Source of the DNA: CAVQYV01 sp963718295 [NCBI: uncultured Methylomirabilota bacterium] | Lineage (GTDB): Bacteria; Methylomirabilota; Methylomirabilia; CAVQYV01 | Direction: 5' to 3' | Assembly: GCA_963718295.1 (NCBI GenBank) | Contig: CAVQYV010000001.1 | Location: forward strand, 31,695-95,694 | DNA length: 64,000 nt | In this document: positions 16,838 through 25,477 of the stretch, in pieces | Layout: each line of letters starts with the position of its first letter | Numbering within the stretch: position 1 is the first letter of the stretch | Notes under the pieces: model-generated | What the model was told of the DNA's origin: nothing | The model's input: the letters and a program-made list of their open reading frames with translations, nothing else | The model's database searches: none | Position numbers and translations under genes: made by a program

Positions 16838-17230
16838 ATGAAAAAGAAGTTGCTTTCCCTATCCGTGATTTCGGCCCTGACAATCGCCATGGCCCTGGCC
16901 TCACTCTCTCTGGCCGCGACCAAGGGCAGAGTCGACCTGAAGGTCGGGGATGAGCTCTATGTATGCAACTGCGGCGAGGCGTGTCCCTGTCAAACGATGG
17001 CCCGTCATGAGGGCAAGTGCACCTGTAGCCACGATGCTATGGTCAAGGCGACCATCACCAAGGTGGAGGGAGATGTAGCCTATTTCAAGGCAGAGGGATG
17101 GGACAAGGAACGGCCCTTCAAGACGGTTGGGAAGTATGTGTGCGCCTGCGGCCCGGAATGCAAGTGCGATGCAATCAGCCAGACTGCCGGAAAGTGCCCC
17201 TGCGGAACCAAGATGCAAAAGGTGAAGTGA
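16838..17230 (+). CDS. Exported cysteine-rich metallothionein-like protein (130 aa)
   Basis: The signal peptide MKKKLLSLSVISALTIAMAL is followed by a mature part with two similar Cys clusters: CNCGEACPCQTM...GKCTC (about residues 43-64) and CACGPECKCDAIS...GKCPCG (about 104-124). The repeating CxCGxxCxC...GKCxC layout looks like bacterial metallothionein (SmtA-type) or a small metal-binding domain, duplicated around a beta-rich spacer with lysines. Export to the periplasm is unusual for metallothioneins, so metal capture outside the cytoplasm (Cu, Zn, Cd) is possible. AGGAGG precedes the ATG, and a strong terminator follows at 17282. Confidence 0.7.
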   Translation: MKKKLLSLSVISALTIAMALASLSLAATKGRVDLKVGDELYVCNCGEACPCQTMARHEGKCTCSHDAMVKATITKVEGDVAYFKAEGWDKERPFKTVGKYVCACGPECKCDAISQTAGKCPCGTKMQKVK

Positions 17231-17281
17231 GAAATTCCGCCTTCTCGCTCTGCACCACCCCATGAGGGGGGTTCTCCGGAA

Positions 17282-17318
17282 GGCAGGCGAAGCGATGGCT
17301 TCGCCTGCCTCATTTTTT
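17282..17318 (+). terminator. Intrinsic terminator after the metallothionein-like gene
   Basis: A perfect 12-bp stem (GGCAGGCGAAGC at 17282-17293 and its inverted copy at 17298-17309) with a GATG loop is followed by TCATTTTTT. It lies 51 bases after the stop codon and is the clearest intrinsic terminator in the window. Confidence 0.85.
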
Positions 17319-17392
17319 GCGAACGGAGTGGAGGGGGTTGGTCAGCCGAGAATTCCACGTTGGAAGGGAGCCCGAGAGCAAAATAACGGCCA

Positions 17393-18850
17393 TTACTCCG
17401 GGTTCGGGCCGGGGCGGCCGGGGCTCATCCTTCGCAGGATGTCCCAGAAGGCGCCGCGGTACCCTTCCGCGATCGCCGTTACCAGAACGCTGTTGTCGTT
17501 ATAATTATAGTTCCTGTCCACCTGGTTCCGGTTCCCAAAGAGGAAACGAACATCCCCGCCGATCCGCCCTTCCAGGTAATCATCGATGTCCTCCCCCAGC
17601 ACCGAGGAAAGATAGAAGAGGGGCCGCAGATAACCATCATTGCCCTCGACCGCGCCTTGGAGGTTGGGATTCTGAAGCCCCGGGCTCCGGCTCCGAAGTT
17701 GGCGAAATAGCGGAGTTCCCGGATAGACTCGCACGCCGAGGCTGACGCCAACCCGGTCGGGAGAGGTCTCTTTCATCAGGTCAATGGCCCGGTCGATGGT
17801 CCTTCGGGTCTCCCCCGGACCTCCCAGGAGGAGGTCGAAGAGCAAGGAGAAGCCCTGCTCCTTTGCCAGGCGGGCTGCCTTCCGAATGTCTTCGGGCGTA
17901 TGCGGTCGGCCCAAGGCCTCCAGCATGACGGGGGCGCCATGATCCACCCCAAAATCGATCCCCGCGCACCCTGCCCGCCGCATCCAACGGGCAAGCTCCT
18001 CAGAGAAAGGGGTTGGGCTGACATAGGCAAACCACCGGATCTTGTTGCCTAATCCCCTGCGGACGATCTCTTCGCAGACTGCAATGGCGTGAAATTCCGG
18101 GATGTTGAACTCGCTGTCGCAGGTATGGAAGTGATCGATCCCTTGGACATGAAGATTGGCCAGTTCTTCAGCCACCTGGGCCGGGTCCCGCAATCGCACC
18201 TTCCTCCCCTTAGCCACTGGGTCGGCACAGTAGGCACATCCTTGATCGCACCCCCGCTTGCTCTCAAAGCCCACCGCCGCTCCTTCTTTGAGATAGCGAA
18301 GGTTATCGATGGCCCCGCGCCGCGCGAGGGCTGCCTGCTTGAGGTCCCAAAACCGCGCCGTGTTCCAATGGAAGGCGTTTCCCTCTCTGAAGATGAGCCC
18401 AGGGACATCGTGAAGCCCACTCCCCCCCGCCATTCTCTCGGCTATGAGGGGCAGGGCCTCCTCCCCTTCCCCCCAGATCCCCAAATCCACCCCGCAATAC
18501 GCCAGCGTGGCTTGGGGAGCGATAGAAAACCCCACCCCTCCCAGGACCAGCGGGGCCTCCGAATGGGCCTTGAGGAGATCGATGATCCCCTTGGTTCGCT
18601 CCAGGCAGAAGTCCTGGCTGGCGAGGTAGGAGTCATCGAGGTTGCGGACCGTGACCCCGATTAGCAGCGGATCGGTCTCCTTCAGGGCAGCGTGGATATC
18701 CTCCTCCGCATCTGCAGAGAAGGCCAGATCCAGAACCTTTACCTCCAGCCCCTTCTCCTCCAATGACTGCGCCAGGTAATCCAACGCTACCGGGGTGACG
18801 GGAGGTTTCATCTGATTGGGATTGATTAGCAGGACGATTTTCCTTTTCAT
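17393..18850 (-). CDS. B12-binding-domain radical SAM protein (485 aa)
   Basis: The N-terminal part (residues 1-150) has a Rossmann-like B12-binding layout (LLINPNQMKPPVTPVALDYL; PLVLGGVGFSIAPQ). The radical SAM core starts at C201-x3-C205-x2-C208 (CDQGCAYC), which ligates the 4Fe-4S cluster that cleaves S-adenosylmethionine. DLLLGGPGETRRT is the downstream core motif. The family includes methylases and ring-forming enzymes, many of unknown substrate. It stands alone, so the pathway is unclear. A GGAGAAAGAGG site precedes the ATG. Confidence 0.88.
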   Translation of the reverse strand: MKRKIVLLINPNQMKPPVTPVALDYLAQSLEEKGLEVKVLDLAFSADAEEDIHAALKETDPLLIGVTVRNLDDSYLASQDFCLERTKGIIDLLKAHSEAPLVLGGVGFSIAPQATLAYCGVDLGIWGEGEEALPLIAERMAGGSGLHDVPGLIFREGNAFHWNTARFWDLKQAALARRGAIDNLRYLKEGAAVGFESKRGCDQGCAYCADPVAKGRKVRLRDPAQVAEELANLHVQGIDHFHTCDSEFNIPEFHAIAVCEEIVRRGLGNKIRWFAYVSPTPFSEELARWMRRAGCAGIDFGVDHGAPVMLEALGRPHTPEDIRKAARLAKEQGFSLLFDLLLGGPGETRRTIDRAIDLMKETSPDRVGVSLGVRVYPGTPLFRQLRSRSPGLQNPNLQGAVEGNDGYLRPLFYLSSVLGEDIDDYLEGRIGGDVRFLFGNRNQVDRNYNYNDNSVLVTAIAEGYRGAFWDILRRMSPGRPGPNPE

Positions 18851-19198
18851 GGCCCCTCTTTCTCCATCCGAAGAGACTCATGGATCCGATGGACTCCTGA
18901 CCTCCGGGGTATTCTCCGTAGCCACGCAGTCTCCGAATTGCCCAAGCATGGGTCGAATTCCTTCTATGATTCAACTCGAAGTACCTAAATCATCATAATG
19001 CGACTCTTATACTGCATAGTCGTGCGGCGAATCAAGCTTCCTCTTCTGAATCGTTTTGACAATTGTGGCTCATTCTGATAGAGACGTCCTGGCGTTATTT
19101 GCAGCAGCCAAAATAACAGGCCTAACAACGGGCCTAACCGGATCGCTGATGAATCCGGTTCCCTGTGAGCTTTCACGTAAGCAGCATAAGGAGGCATT
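18851..19198. promoter_or_regulatory. Divergent intergenic region with sigma-70-like promoter and inverted repeats
   Basis: This gene-free stretch is visibly AT-richer than its neighbours. TTGACA at 19056-19061 and TAGAGA at 19079-19084, 17 bases apart, form a good promoter reading towards the NYN-domain gene. Two inverted repeats follow downstream: GTTATTT/AAATAAC (19094-19100 and 19111-19117) and AACCGGAT/ATCCGGTT (19136-19143 and 19153-19160). GGCCTAAC also occurs twice (about 19119 and 19131). These could be operators or leader hairpins. AAGGAGG precedes the ATG at 19199. Confidence 0.6.
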
Positions 19199-19939
19199 AT
19201 GACTGATGGGCCGACACAAAAATTGGCAGTACTAGTCGATGCAGATAATGCTCAACCTTCAATCGTGGAGGGATTGCTGGCAGAAATAGCCAAATATGGA
19301 ACCGCCAACGCCAAGAGAATCTATGGAGACTGGACCGGATCCCATTTGAAGGGCTGGAAGGATGTCTTGCTCCTCCATTCCCTTCAGCCGATACAGCAAT
19401 TTCGCTATACCGTAGGGAAGAATGCCACCGATGCCGCCATGATCATCGATGCCATGGATTTGCTCTATACCAACAAATTCGATGGCTTTTGTATCGTCTC
19501 CAGCGATAGCGATTTCACCAAATTGGCCTCCAGAATCAGGGAATCTGGACTGGTGGTTTATGGGTTTGGAGAGAAGAAAACCCCCGAAGCCTTTGTCTCC
19601 GCCTGTGACAAATTCATCTATACCGAGGTCTTGTCATCCAAAGAAGATGACACTCTTTCCATAAGACGAAAATCTACCAACGAGCTGAAGCAAGATACGA
19701 AGCTGGTTAATCTATTGAGGAACGCCGCGGAGGCATCTTCGGACGATAGCGGATGGGCTCATCTGGCCACCGTGGGAAGCAACATCGCCAAGCAAGCCCC
19801 GGATTTTGATCCCCGAAACTACGGTTACAGTAAACTCGGTGAGTTGGTTGCGGCCACCAAACTCTTTCAAGTCGAAGAGCGCGTGCTCACAGACGGGCAG
19901 TCCAAGGCGATTTACATCAAGGATAAACGGAAAAAATAG
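19199..19939 (+). CDS. NYN-domain / OST-HTH (LOTUS) protein (246 aa)
   Basis: Residues 1-145 form a NYN (PIN-like) nuclease domain: VLVDADNAQPS carries the first catalytic Asp pair, KNATDAAMIIDAMDLL the second, and CIVSSDSDFTKLA the third. That is the full set of acidic metal ligands of LabA/NYN RNases. Residues about 165-240 match an OST-HTH/LOTUS domain, which binds RNA G-quadruplexes or structured RNA in studied cases. The combination suggests a structure-guided RNase, and bacterial roles are largely untested. It has its own promoter and lower GC than the genes on either side, possibly a sign of transfer. Confidence 0.88.
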   Translation: MTDGPTQKLAVLVDADNAQPSIVEGLLAEIAKYGTANAKRIYGDWTGSHLKGWKDVLLLHSLQPIQQFRYTVGKNATDAAMIIDAMDLLYTNKFDGFCIVSSDSDFTKLASRIRESGLVVYGFGEKKTPEAFVSACDKFIYTEVLSSKEDDTLSIRRKSTNELKQDTKLVNLLRNAAEASSDDSGWAHLATVGSNIAKQAPDFDPRNYGYSKLGELVAATKLFQVEERVLTDGQSKAIYIKDKRKK

Positions 19940-20075
19940 ATTGGCCATTCTCGTGCCGGTGAAGACCGCTAAAGCAGTGGGGCAAGACTGAGGACCCAGC
20001 AAATGGCGGCTGGATCAGCCCGTGGGGTCCAATTCCGCCCTTCGGCAGAGACTTGAACGTAGGGAAGGAGGACAT

Positions 20076-20795
20076 ATGAACAGCAGAGGTGTCCGTCCAG
20101 CATTTGTTTTAGGCGCATTTGTGTGTCTCGGTCTGGCATTGCTCGGGTATTCTCTATCACGCAGCATCGTCAAGATAAAGGCGTTAGACAGAACTGTAAC
20201 CGTGAAGGGGTTGTCTGAGCGTGAAGTGCCGGCCAATACTGCAATTTGGCCTATAAGATTCAGAGAGGCAGATAACGACCTGAATAACCTCTTGTCCACA
20301 GTACAGCGGAAAAACTCTATCATCGTAGAATTCCTGAAGAGGAATGGATTTACGGAAAAGGAGATTTTCACCTCTGCGCCGGCCATCCTGGATAGACAAG
20401 CCCAGGAATACGTCGACTCGGAAAAGGTTAAGTATAGATATTCAGGCAGCTCCGCCATAACGGTCTATACTGAGAATGTCGACTCTGTAGGGAGCACCAT
20501 GAAGAAACTGGTTGATCTCGGCAAGCAAGGGATTGCGATTTCTGGAGAGGACCATCAATCGAAGACAGACTTTCTGTTCACGAAGTTGAACGAAATCAAG
20601 CCGCAGATGATTGAGGAAGCGACAAAAAACGCCAGGGAAGTGGCGGAGAAGTTCGCTCAGGATTCAAAAAGCAAGCTGGGAAAAATCAAGACCGCATCAC
20701 AAGGCCAATTTTCAATCGACGATCGGGATAGCAATACTCCCTACATAAAGAAGATCAGGGTCGTTTCGACTGTGGAGTACTATTTGTCCGATTGA
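20076..20795 (+). CDS. SIMPL-domain (DUF541) periplasmic protein (239 aa)
   Basis: An N-terminal transmembrane or signal segment (about residues 7-27) is followed by the SIMPL domain: RTVTVKGLSEREVPANTAIW at the start, a central helical part, and IRVVSTVEYYLSD at the end. The family includes BP26-type and YggE-type proteins linked to oxidative or envelope stress. ATG at 20076 is chosen for the GGGAAGGAGG site before it. The gene follows the NYN gene by 136 bases on the same strand. Confidence 0.85.
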   Translation: MNSRGVRPAFVLGAFVCLGLALLGYSLSRSIVKIKALDRTVTVKGLSEREVPANTAIWPIRFREADNDLNNLLSTVQRKNSIIVEFLKRNGFTEKEIFTSAPAILDRQAQEYVDSEKVKYRYSGSSAITVYTENVDSVGSTMKKLVDLGKQGIAISGEDHQSKTDFLFTKLNEIKPQMIEEATKNAREVAEKFAQDSKSKLGKIKTASQGQFSIDDRDSNTPYIKKIRVVSTVEYYLSD

Positions 20796-20894
20796 TGAGC
20801 TTGCTTGTGTCCTCATTACAATCGCAGTAGTCCACAACTTCTCAAGCACTCAGGTTCTTCCGCATCATCAACTTTCCGCGTACGTCATGCAACC

Positions 20895-21335
20895 ATGACC
20901 ATAGAATTCCATGGTGTCAGCAGCCTGGGGCTGGTTCTGGTCGCCCTTGGCATCGCCGCTGTCGCCGCGTTCCAAGTATCGTGGGTATTGGGGAGCGTGT
21001 ACCTCCTCCTCTGTGCCGGAGCGGCGCTGGCCATCCTTTATGCTTACTGTGCCAAATGTCCCTGTCGCCACCACTGTGGGCACGTCTTGCCCGGTCGTGC
21101 GGCGATGTGGCTCAAAGGCCGAAGACCCGGGCCGTACACCGCGGTCGAGTCGGGGGCCCTGGTGCTGGCCCTGGCCTCGTTGATCGGCCTTCCTCAAGCC
21201 TGGTTGTGGCAAAACCTTTGGCTGTTTACGGCCTTCTGGATGCTGACCGCCGTGGCTGTGGTGCAGATACGCACGGTGGTGTGTCAAGCTTGTAAGAATA
21301 TTCACTGTCCACTCAGGGTCACAGTCAGGCTTTGA
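20895..21335 (+). CDS. Small cysteine-rich membrane protein (146 aa)
   Basis: Four hydrophobic segments are predicted: about residues 8-27, 31-52, 87-103 and 108-124. A cytoplasmic or periplasmic loop after the second carries CAKCPCRHHCGH, and the C-terminus has CQACKNIHCPL. Together these could bind metal or an iron-sulfur cluster. I do not recognise a named family. The start is uncertain because no clear ribosome site precedes 20895 and a TTG at 20805 is in frame. It follows the SIMPL gene on the same strand. Confidence 0.65.
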   Translation: MTIEFHGVSSLGLVLVALGIAAVAAFQVSWVLGSVYLLLCAGAALAILYAYCAKCPCRHHCGHVLPGRAAMWLKGRRPGPYTAVESGALVLALASLIGLPQAWLWQNLWLFTAFWMLTAVAVVQIRTVVCQACKNIHCPLRVTVRL

Positions 21336-21395
21336 GGATCGGCAGGCCGATCAAATAGAATATGATCCAGACACAACCCTGAAGGGCCAACCCGC

Positions 21396-21527
21396 CTATT
21401 GGGCGCTCCGTTGTCTGATATTCTTTGACTCTCGGAGCACTTCCTCAACTCCTCCGCCGGCAGCGGCTAAGTTCTCCAGATCTTTGATTCTCTGCCTCAG
21501 TTCTTCATAGGTTGGCTTTCCGGACAT
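21396..21527 (-). pseudogene. Truncated start of a PAS sensor kinase (43 codons)
   Basis: The minus-strand frame reads MSGKPTYEELRQRIKDLE and then about 25 more residues with EEVLRESKNIRQRS before a stop. This is the characteristic coiled N-terminus (YEELEQRIKELE...EEALRESEE) of PAS-domain histidine kinases common in deltaproteobacteria. It ends exactly where the first PAS domain would begin. It lies just downstream of the PAS-only gene at 21582, and the two may be debris of one or two kinase genes. Confidence 0.6.
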
Positions 21528-21581
21528 AAGGCCATCCCTCCAACTGGATCCACAATACGGGAGCTCAACGAAGTCCGTGAT

Positions 21582-23228
21582 TCATGGCGGCCCGGTTTGA
21601 GCCGTTGATTGATGGCTATTATCGGTGATTTCAGATAGGATGAGAACCGCTCCGACGAGGACGCCGGTGTCATCCAGAACCGGATCCATAGCTGCCCTCA
21701 GCCATCGATCACTCGTCTGCAGCCTACAAACCTCTCTGCCACGGCTGTGCCTCATCCGCACAATGCAACGGGCGATGGGCTCAGGGTTTGCCGGGAGGAG
21801 TTCCCCCAATTTACGGCCGATGATCTCAGAAAATGGTCTTCCAAAAAGATTTCTCGCCGACCTGTTGCACCGACTGACGTTTTCCTCCAAATCCAGGAGG
21901 CAAATCGCCTCGCTGATGGCATCGAAAGTCATTCTCCATTCGGTGGAGATGGCCCTCATTTTCTCCTCTGCAGACTTGCGTTCGGTGATGTCCCACGATG
22001 CGCCGTTCAAGTACCGCGGCTCATCGGCCGCGTCATATAGGATGGTGGCCTCGTCACGCACCCAGATTACCTCTTCGTTTCTCCTCCGGAGGCGATACTC
22101 CATCACAAACGGAGCCCCGGTTAAGCGGCATCTCTCGTATTCCGTGAGGACGCCCTCGCGGTCATCCGCATGGAGTTGCTTAGACCAGAGCTCGGGGTCC
22201 GCCATCCATTCCTCCTGGGTAAAACCCAACATGGCCTCGATCTGCGGACTGACGTAGAGCGTGCTCCGGAGGTTGTCAACGTTGGCGGTATAAGTAATCA
22301 TGGGGATTCCTTCCACCAGCGCACGGTATTTCGCTTCCGCAGTCCGCAAAGCCTCCTCCGCCTCCTTTCGCTCGGTGACGTCTCGGGCGATGACCTCGAT
22401 CGCCACCAATTCTCCCGCTTGGTCATAGATCGGCACGACGTGCTGTTCGGTCCAGATGATCGATCCATCCCTGCGAACCCATCGCAGGGAAAGCAGATTT
22501 CCCGGCGGTATCACGCCTCTGGTTGCCTCTTCCCACAGATACCGATCGGTGGGATGGACCAACTCCAGAAGCAGGCCGGGATTGGTATAGAAATCCTTAA
22601 GGGCGTAATGGGTGAGGCGTGCGCCGGCAGGACTTACATAGGCAAAGCGAGTTTGAGGGAGAAACTCGAAACGAAAGATCATGTCTCCGGCGTTTTCCGC
22701 CAGGCGCCGGAACCGTTCCTCGCTTTCCCGCAAAGCCCTTTCGGCCCGCTTGCGCTCGGTGACGTCTCGGGCAACCGATACCAGTCCCCCTATTTTTCCC
22801 TCGCGCCATATGGGAGTACCACTCACTTCGCCCACTCTTATGTTTCCATCCTTGGCAATGAACTCATATTCCGCGGAGGGGATCCTCTCCCCTGCCAACA
22901 CCCGCCGGATATCAAAAAAGGCGCGTTCCAAGGACTCTGGGGTAACGATACCTATCTCATAAATCAGCCTCCCGACCAATTCCTCAGGCTTATATCCCAA
23001 CGCCCTCTCGACGGAGGGAGTGACCCCTTCAACGACCAGGTTGGAGTTGATTGAATAGATGACATCGGAAATGTGCTCGAAGTAGAGAACCTGATTCTCC
23101 TCGCTTCTCCTCAATGCCTCCTCTGCTTCCCTGCGCTTGAACTCCGATGCTCCTAACTCACTGATTTTCCGACGTAGCTCCGCCTTTGTCTCCAGGTGTC
23201 CCTCTCTTTGCTCCTCATCGTCCATCAA
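21582..23228 (-). CDS. Multi-PAS sensor protein lacking a kinase domain (548 aa)
   Basis: After a short coiled-coil start the protein holds four PAS domains, at about residues 45-160, 165-290, 295-415 and 420-535, joined by the usual DVTERKxAE linkers with PAC motifs. The protein stops right after the fourth PAS (LILSEITDN), and no HisKA/HATPase, GGDEF or helix-turn-helix domain follows. It may therefore be a kinase truncated by a stop, or a PAS-only adaptor. The kinase-start fragment at 21396-21527 just downstream supports rearrangement. No transmembrane segment is seen, so it is cytoplasmic. Confidence 0.85.
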   Translation of the reverse strand: MMDDEEQREGHLETKAELRRKISELGASEFKRREAEEALRRSEENQVLYFEHISDVIYSINSNLVVEGVTPSVERALGYKPEELVGRLIYEIGIVTPESLERAFFDIRRVLAGERIPSAEYEFIAKDGNIRVGEVSGTPIWREGKIGGLVSVARDVTERKRAERALRESEERFRRLAENAGDMIFRFEFLPQTRFAYVSPAGARLTHYALKDFYTNPGLLLELVHPTDRYLWEEATRGVIPPGNLLSLRWVRRDGSIIWTEQHVVPIYDQAGELVAIEVIARDVTERKEAEEALRTAEAKYRALVEGIPMITYTANVDNLRSTLYVSPQIEAMLGFTQEEWMADPELWSKQLHADDREGVLTEYERCRLTGAPFVMEYRLRRRNEEVIWVRDEATILYDAADEPRYLNGASWDITERKSAEEKMRAISTEWRMTFDAISEAICLLDLEENVSRCNRSARNLFGRPFSEIIGRKLGELLPANPEPIARCIVRMRHSRGREVCRLQTSDRWLRAAMDPVLDDTGVLVGAVLILSEITDNSHQSTAQTGPP

Positions 23229-23362
23229 CGGCTGCTCCTCCTAATCTCGCATATGCTTGCCAGAGATCCTCCCAGCCCCTCATCACCCAGAAGTAGAGCT
23301 TTAACCCCTCGGGTCGCATCGGGTTTGATTTAAGTCGATCCTCCAATGAATGGGGGTCTCAT

Positions 23363-24307
23363 TCAGAACCGGCCCATGACATTTAGCGCTGCAAAGGGTG
23401 CCGCATCGTACTCCGCTGAATCTAGCTTCCTGCCATCTGCGTCCCCGATTGACAGCTTGCCCAGAAACGATGCTCCCAGATAAAGGTTGCATTGAAAGTG
23501 CGGCCCGATTTTCCGGGATAGGCGCGCGAAAACCGGGAAGAACTTCACTTCACCGATGCCATTGGGGACCGCCCCTCCCTCCCTGAGCCGAAAGCGAGAG
23601 GACCGGTAAGCTCCCCCAGCGCCCAGCTCCCAGGTATCATTGGGCGCGTATGCCAATTCCAGTCCAGCCGAACCAACCGGTCCGGCACGGAGAGGGTTCG
23701 ATAGCCGCAGCCGGTCGTTGATTTTCCAGTTCACAACCAGGTAGGGGAAAACCCTCAGCTTTTCCAGCTGTTCAAATATACCTACGCCTGCACCCAGGGT
23801 CAAATCCTGGTTTATGACGCGGGATGCCGAGATGACCCCACCGTAGATGAAGGCCTTTTCCCATTCTGCACCGCCCTCCCCCGAAAACCCAATGGAAGGC
23901 GCCAAGAGGAATCTCCAGTTCCGGGAACGGGCAGAGGACAGTTGAGCGCCGAGCCCAATTCGGTGTACCTGGTCCCATGGTTTGGGGACGGCAAAATCCC
24001 TTAACTCGGAAAAACCATAATCCTCGAAGTCATAGGTGAAATTGACTCCGAGCCTCAGGGTCTTTTGGATGGTTTCTGCCGCATCCGCCAGTAGAAGATA
24101 CCGGGAAACCCTGACTTTCCCGCCTCCTTCCACGTCGGATTGAGACTGGTAAACGGGTGTTACGGAAAAGGAATATTCGATGCTCTGGCTGCTGGACGGG
24201 CTGGCAACCGACTCGGCCCAAGCGGAGCCAGCGAATGCTGAAGTGCCCACAAAGAAAAAGAAGAAGCAAGGGGCAACGAGAAGAAAGGGGCTGCGGTACA
24301 CTCTCAT
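23363..24307 (-). CDS. Outer-membrane beta-barrel protein (DUF6268-like, 314 aa)
   Basis: A signal peptide (hydrophobic run then SAFAGSAWAES) is followed by alternating amphipathic strands rich in Tyr, Phe, Gly and Arg. The protein ends in NVMGRF, so the terminal Phe provides the BAM recognition signal. The repeated RLGVNFTYDF, HRIGLGAQLS and ELGAGGAYRSSRF stretches are barrel strands. The function (porin, transporter or structural) is not evident. Its presence is good evidence for a Gram-negative envelope. A hairpin (CAAGGTG/CACCTTG, 24343-24370) sits in its upstream region. Confidence 0.75.
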   Translation of the reverse strand: MRVYRSPFLLVAPCFFFFFVGTSAFAGSAWAESVASPSSSQSIEYSFSVTPVYQSQSDVEGGGKVRVSRYLLLADAAETIQKTLRLGVNFTYDFEDYGFSELRDFAVPKPWDQVHRIGLGAQLSSARSRNWRFLLAPSIGFSGEGGAEWEKAFIYGGVISASRVINQDLTLGAGVGIFEQLEKLRVFPYLVVNWKINDRLRLSNPLRAGPVGSAGLELAYAPNDTWELGAGGAYRSSRFRLREGGAVPNGIGEVKFFPVFARLSRKIGPHFQCNLYLGASFLGKLSIGDADGRKLDSAEYDAAPFAALNVMGRF

Positions 24308-24342
24308 CCTTCCGCGGTGTTCAAATACCTTTTGCCCGGTAG

Positions 24343-24370
24343 CAAGGTGATGGTTGAGTCAGGCACCTTG
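24343..24370. repeat. 7-bp inverted repeat upstream of the barrel gene
   Basis: CAAGGTG (24343-24349) and CACCTTG (24364-24370) are exact inverted copies followed on the plus strand by TTTCCTTT. It could be a weak intrinsic terminator reading rightwards or an operator for the barrel gene. The remaining 24308-24515 gap holds nothing else I recognise. Confidence 0.4.
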
Positions 24371-24515
24371 TTTCCTTTGATCAAATACGGCCCCAAACTA
24401 TATCGAGGCCTTCAGGGGTGAAGATTCACCACAAATCAAGGATGTTCGGGGACCGAGATCGACGGGAGCTTACTAAATCCGGATGGGGGTGTCCATTGCG
24501 CTTGAAGGCAAAGGA

Positions 24516-25373
24516 TCAAAGGGGAATCTTCGATTCGCAGGGGACATGGCTCTGACAGAGTCCGCAGGCATAACCCTCGAAGCCGAAATGGGACCCCACA
24601 TACTCGGCAATCACCTGACGGAGGTACTTCTGACAGGTCTCCTTGTCATGACCCGCCTGGGTAATAGCCCCCACCGGACAACGAAAGATGCATTCGCCGC
24701 AGCGACCCTGGGAAAAATAGAGGCAATAGGCGTGGCGGTCCTCGTAGGGAAGAGGGGTGGGAGGCAACTGGATCCGGGCCACTACCGAACCACAACGCAT
24801 CGCCTGGCCTCGGGGGGTAATCAGACCATCGGAGAGGCCAAAGGTTCCCAGGCCGGAGGCGTAGGCAGCATGTCGTTCGGACCAGGTGGAGGCATGGCCG
24901 AAGCGCTCCGATTGCCTCAATTCCCAAAGGGAAGAAATAGCAGGAGCTACTGCCGGGAAGCCCCCTTGCTGTAAGGTGTCCACCACATGCCTTCTCAGCT
25001 CGTTATTGAAGCTCTCGCCCATGACCCTCGACCGGGCCCATCTCTCCGACGGATAGGCGGTCTCCTGAGCCTGATCCGCCTTGGTCGCCTCCGTCTGGGG
25101 CAAGATCCAGCTGATCACGGCCAGCTGATTCGAGGGGACCGACCATTCAGGAAAGGTCCGGTTGAAGATCTCCACCGGGGTCCAGTGGAATGAGCCGACA
25201 TGATCCTTGAACCCCTCATAGAGGGGATCCTCTCCGCGGGAGAACCCCACCAGCGGATCCGCCCAGGCCTTTTCCCTTTCCCCCCTCCGAAGGCAGTTAA
25301 GGGGGGAATGGCGCACGAAATCGGCAATGACGGAATCGATCCAGACCCCGAGCTTCTCCCCGGTATCGACCAT
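24516..25373 (-). CDS. QueG-like 4Fe-4S protein (285 aa)
   Basis: This protein has iron-sulfur motifs near its C-terminus: CLYFSQGRCGECIFRCP, a later C in DKETC, and CGLCQSHVPC. These give ligands for two 4Fe-4S clusters as in epoxyqueuosine-reductase-like ferredoxin domains. The upstream part (PLVGFSRGEDPLY, SWILPQTEATK, HVVDTLQQGG) matches a family of stand-alone epoxyqueuosine reductase homologues in anaerobes. ATG at 25373 is preferred over a GTG at 25385 because AAGGAG is better spaced. The substrate is unknown. It shares only the fold with the protein at 6124. Confidence 0.78.
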   Translation of the reverse strand: MVDTGEKLGVWIDSVIADFVRHSPLNCLRRGEREKAWADPLVGFSRGEDPLYEGFKDHVGSFHWTPVEIFNRTFPEWSVPSNQLAVISWILPQTEATKADQAQETAYPSERWARSRVMGESFNNELRRHVVDTLQQGGFPAVAPAISSLWELRQSERFGHASTWSERHAAYASGLGTFGLSDGLITPRGQAMRCGSVVARIQLPPTPLPYEDRHAYCLYFSQGRCGECIFRCPVGAITQAGHDKETCQKYLRQVIAEYVGSHFGFEGYACGLCQSHVPCESKIPL

Positions 25374-25477
25374 TTTCAAATCCACTCCTTTCCTTTTTTC
25401 AAAAGGGCAACGGGGGGGCGTCCCCTCTCAAAAGCCGCCCGCCAGCGGATGCCGCCCCCCTTTTTCGCCCACACCGT

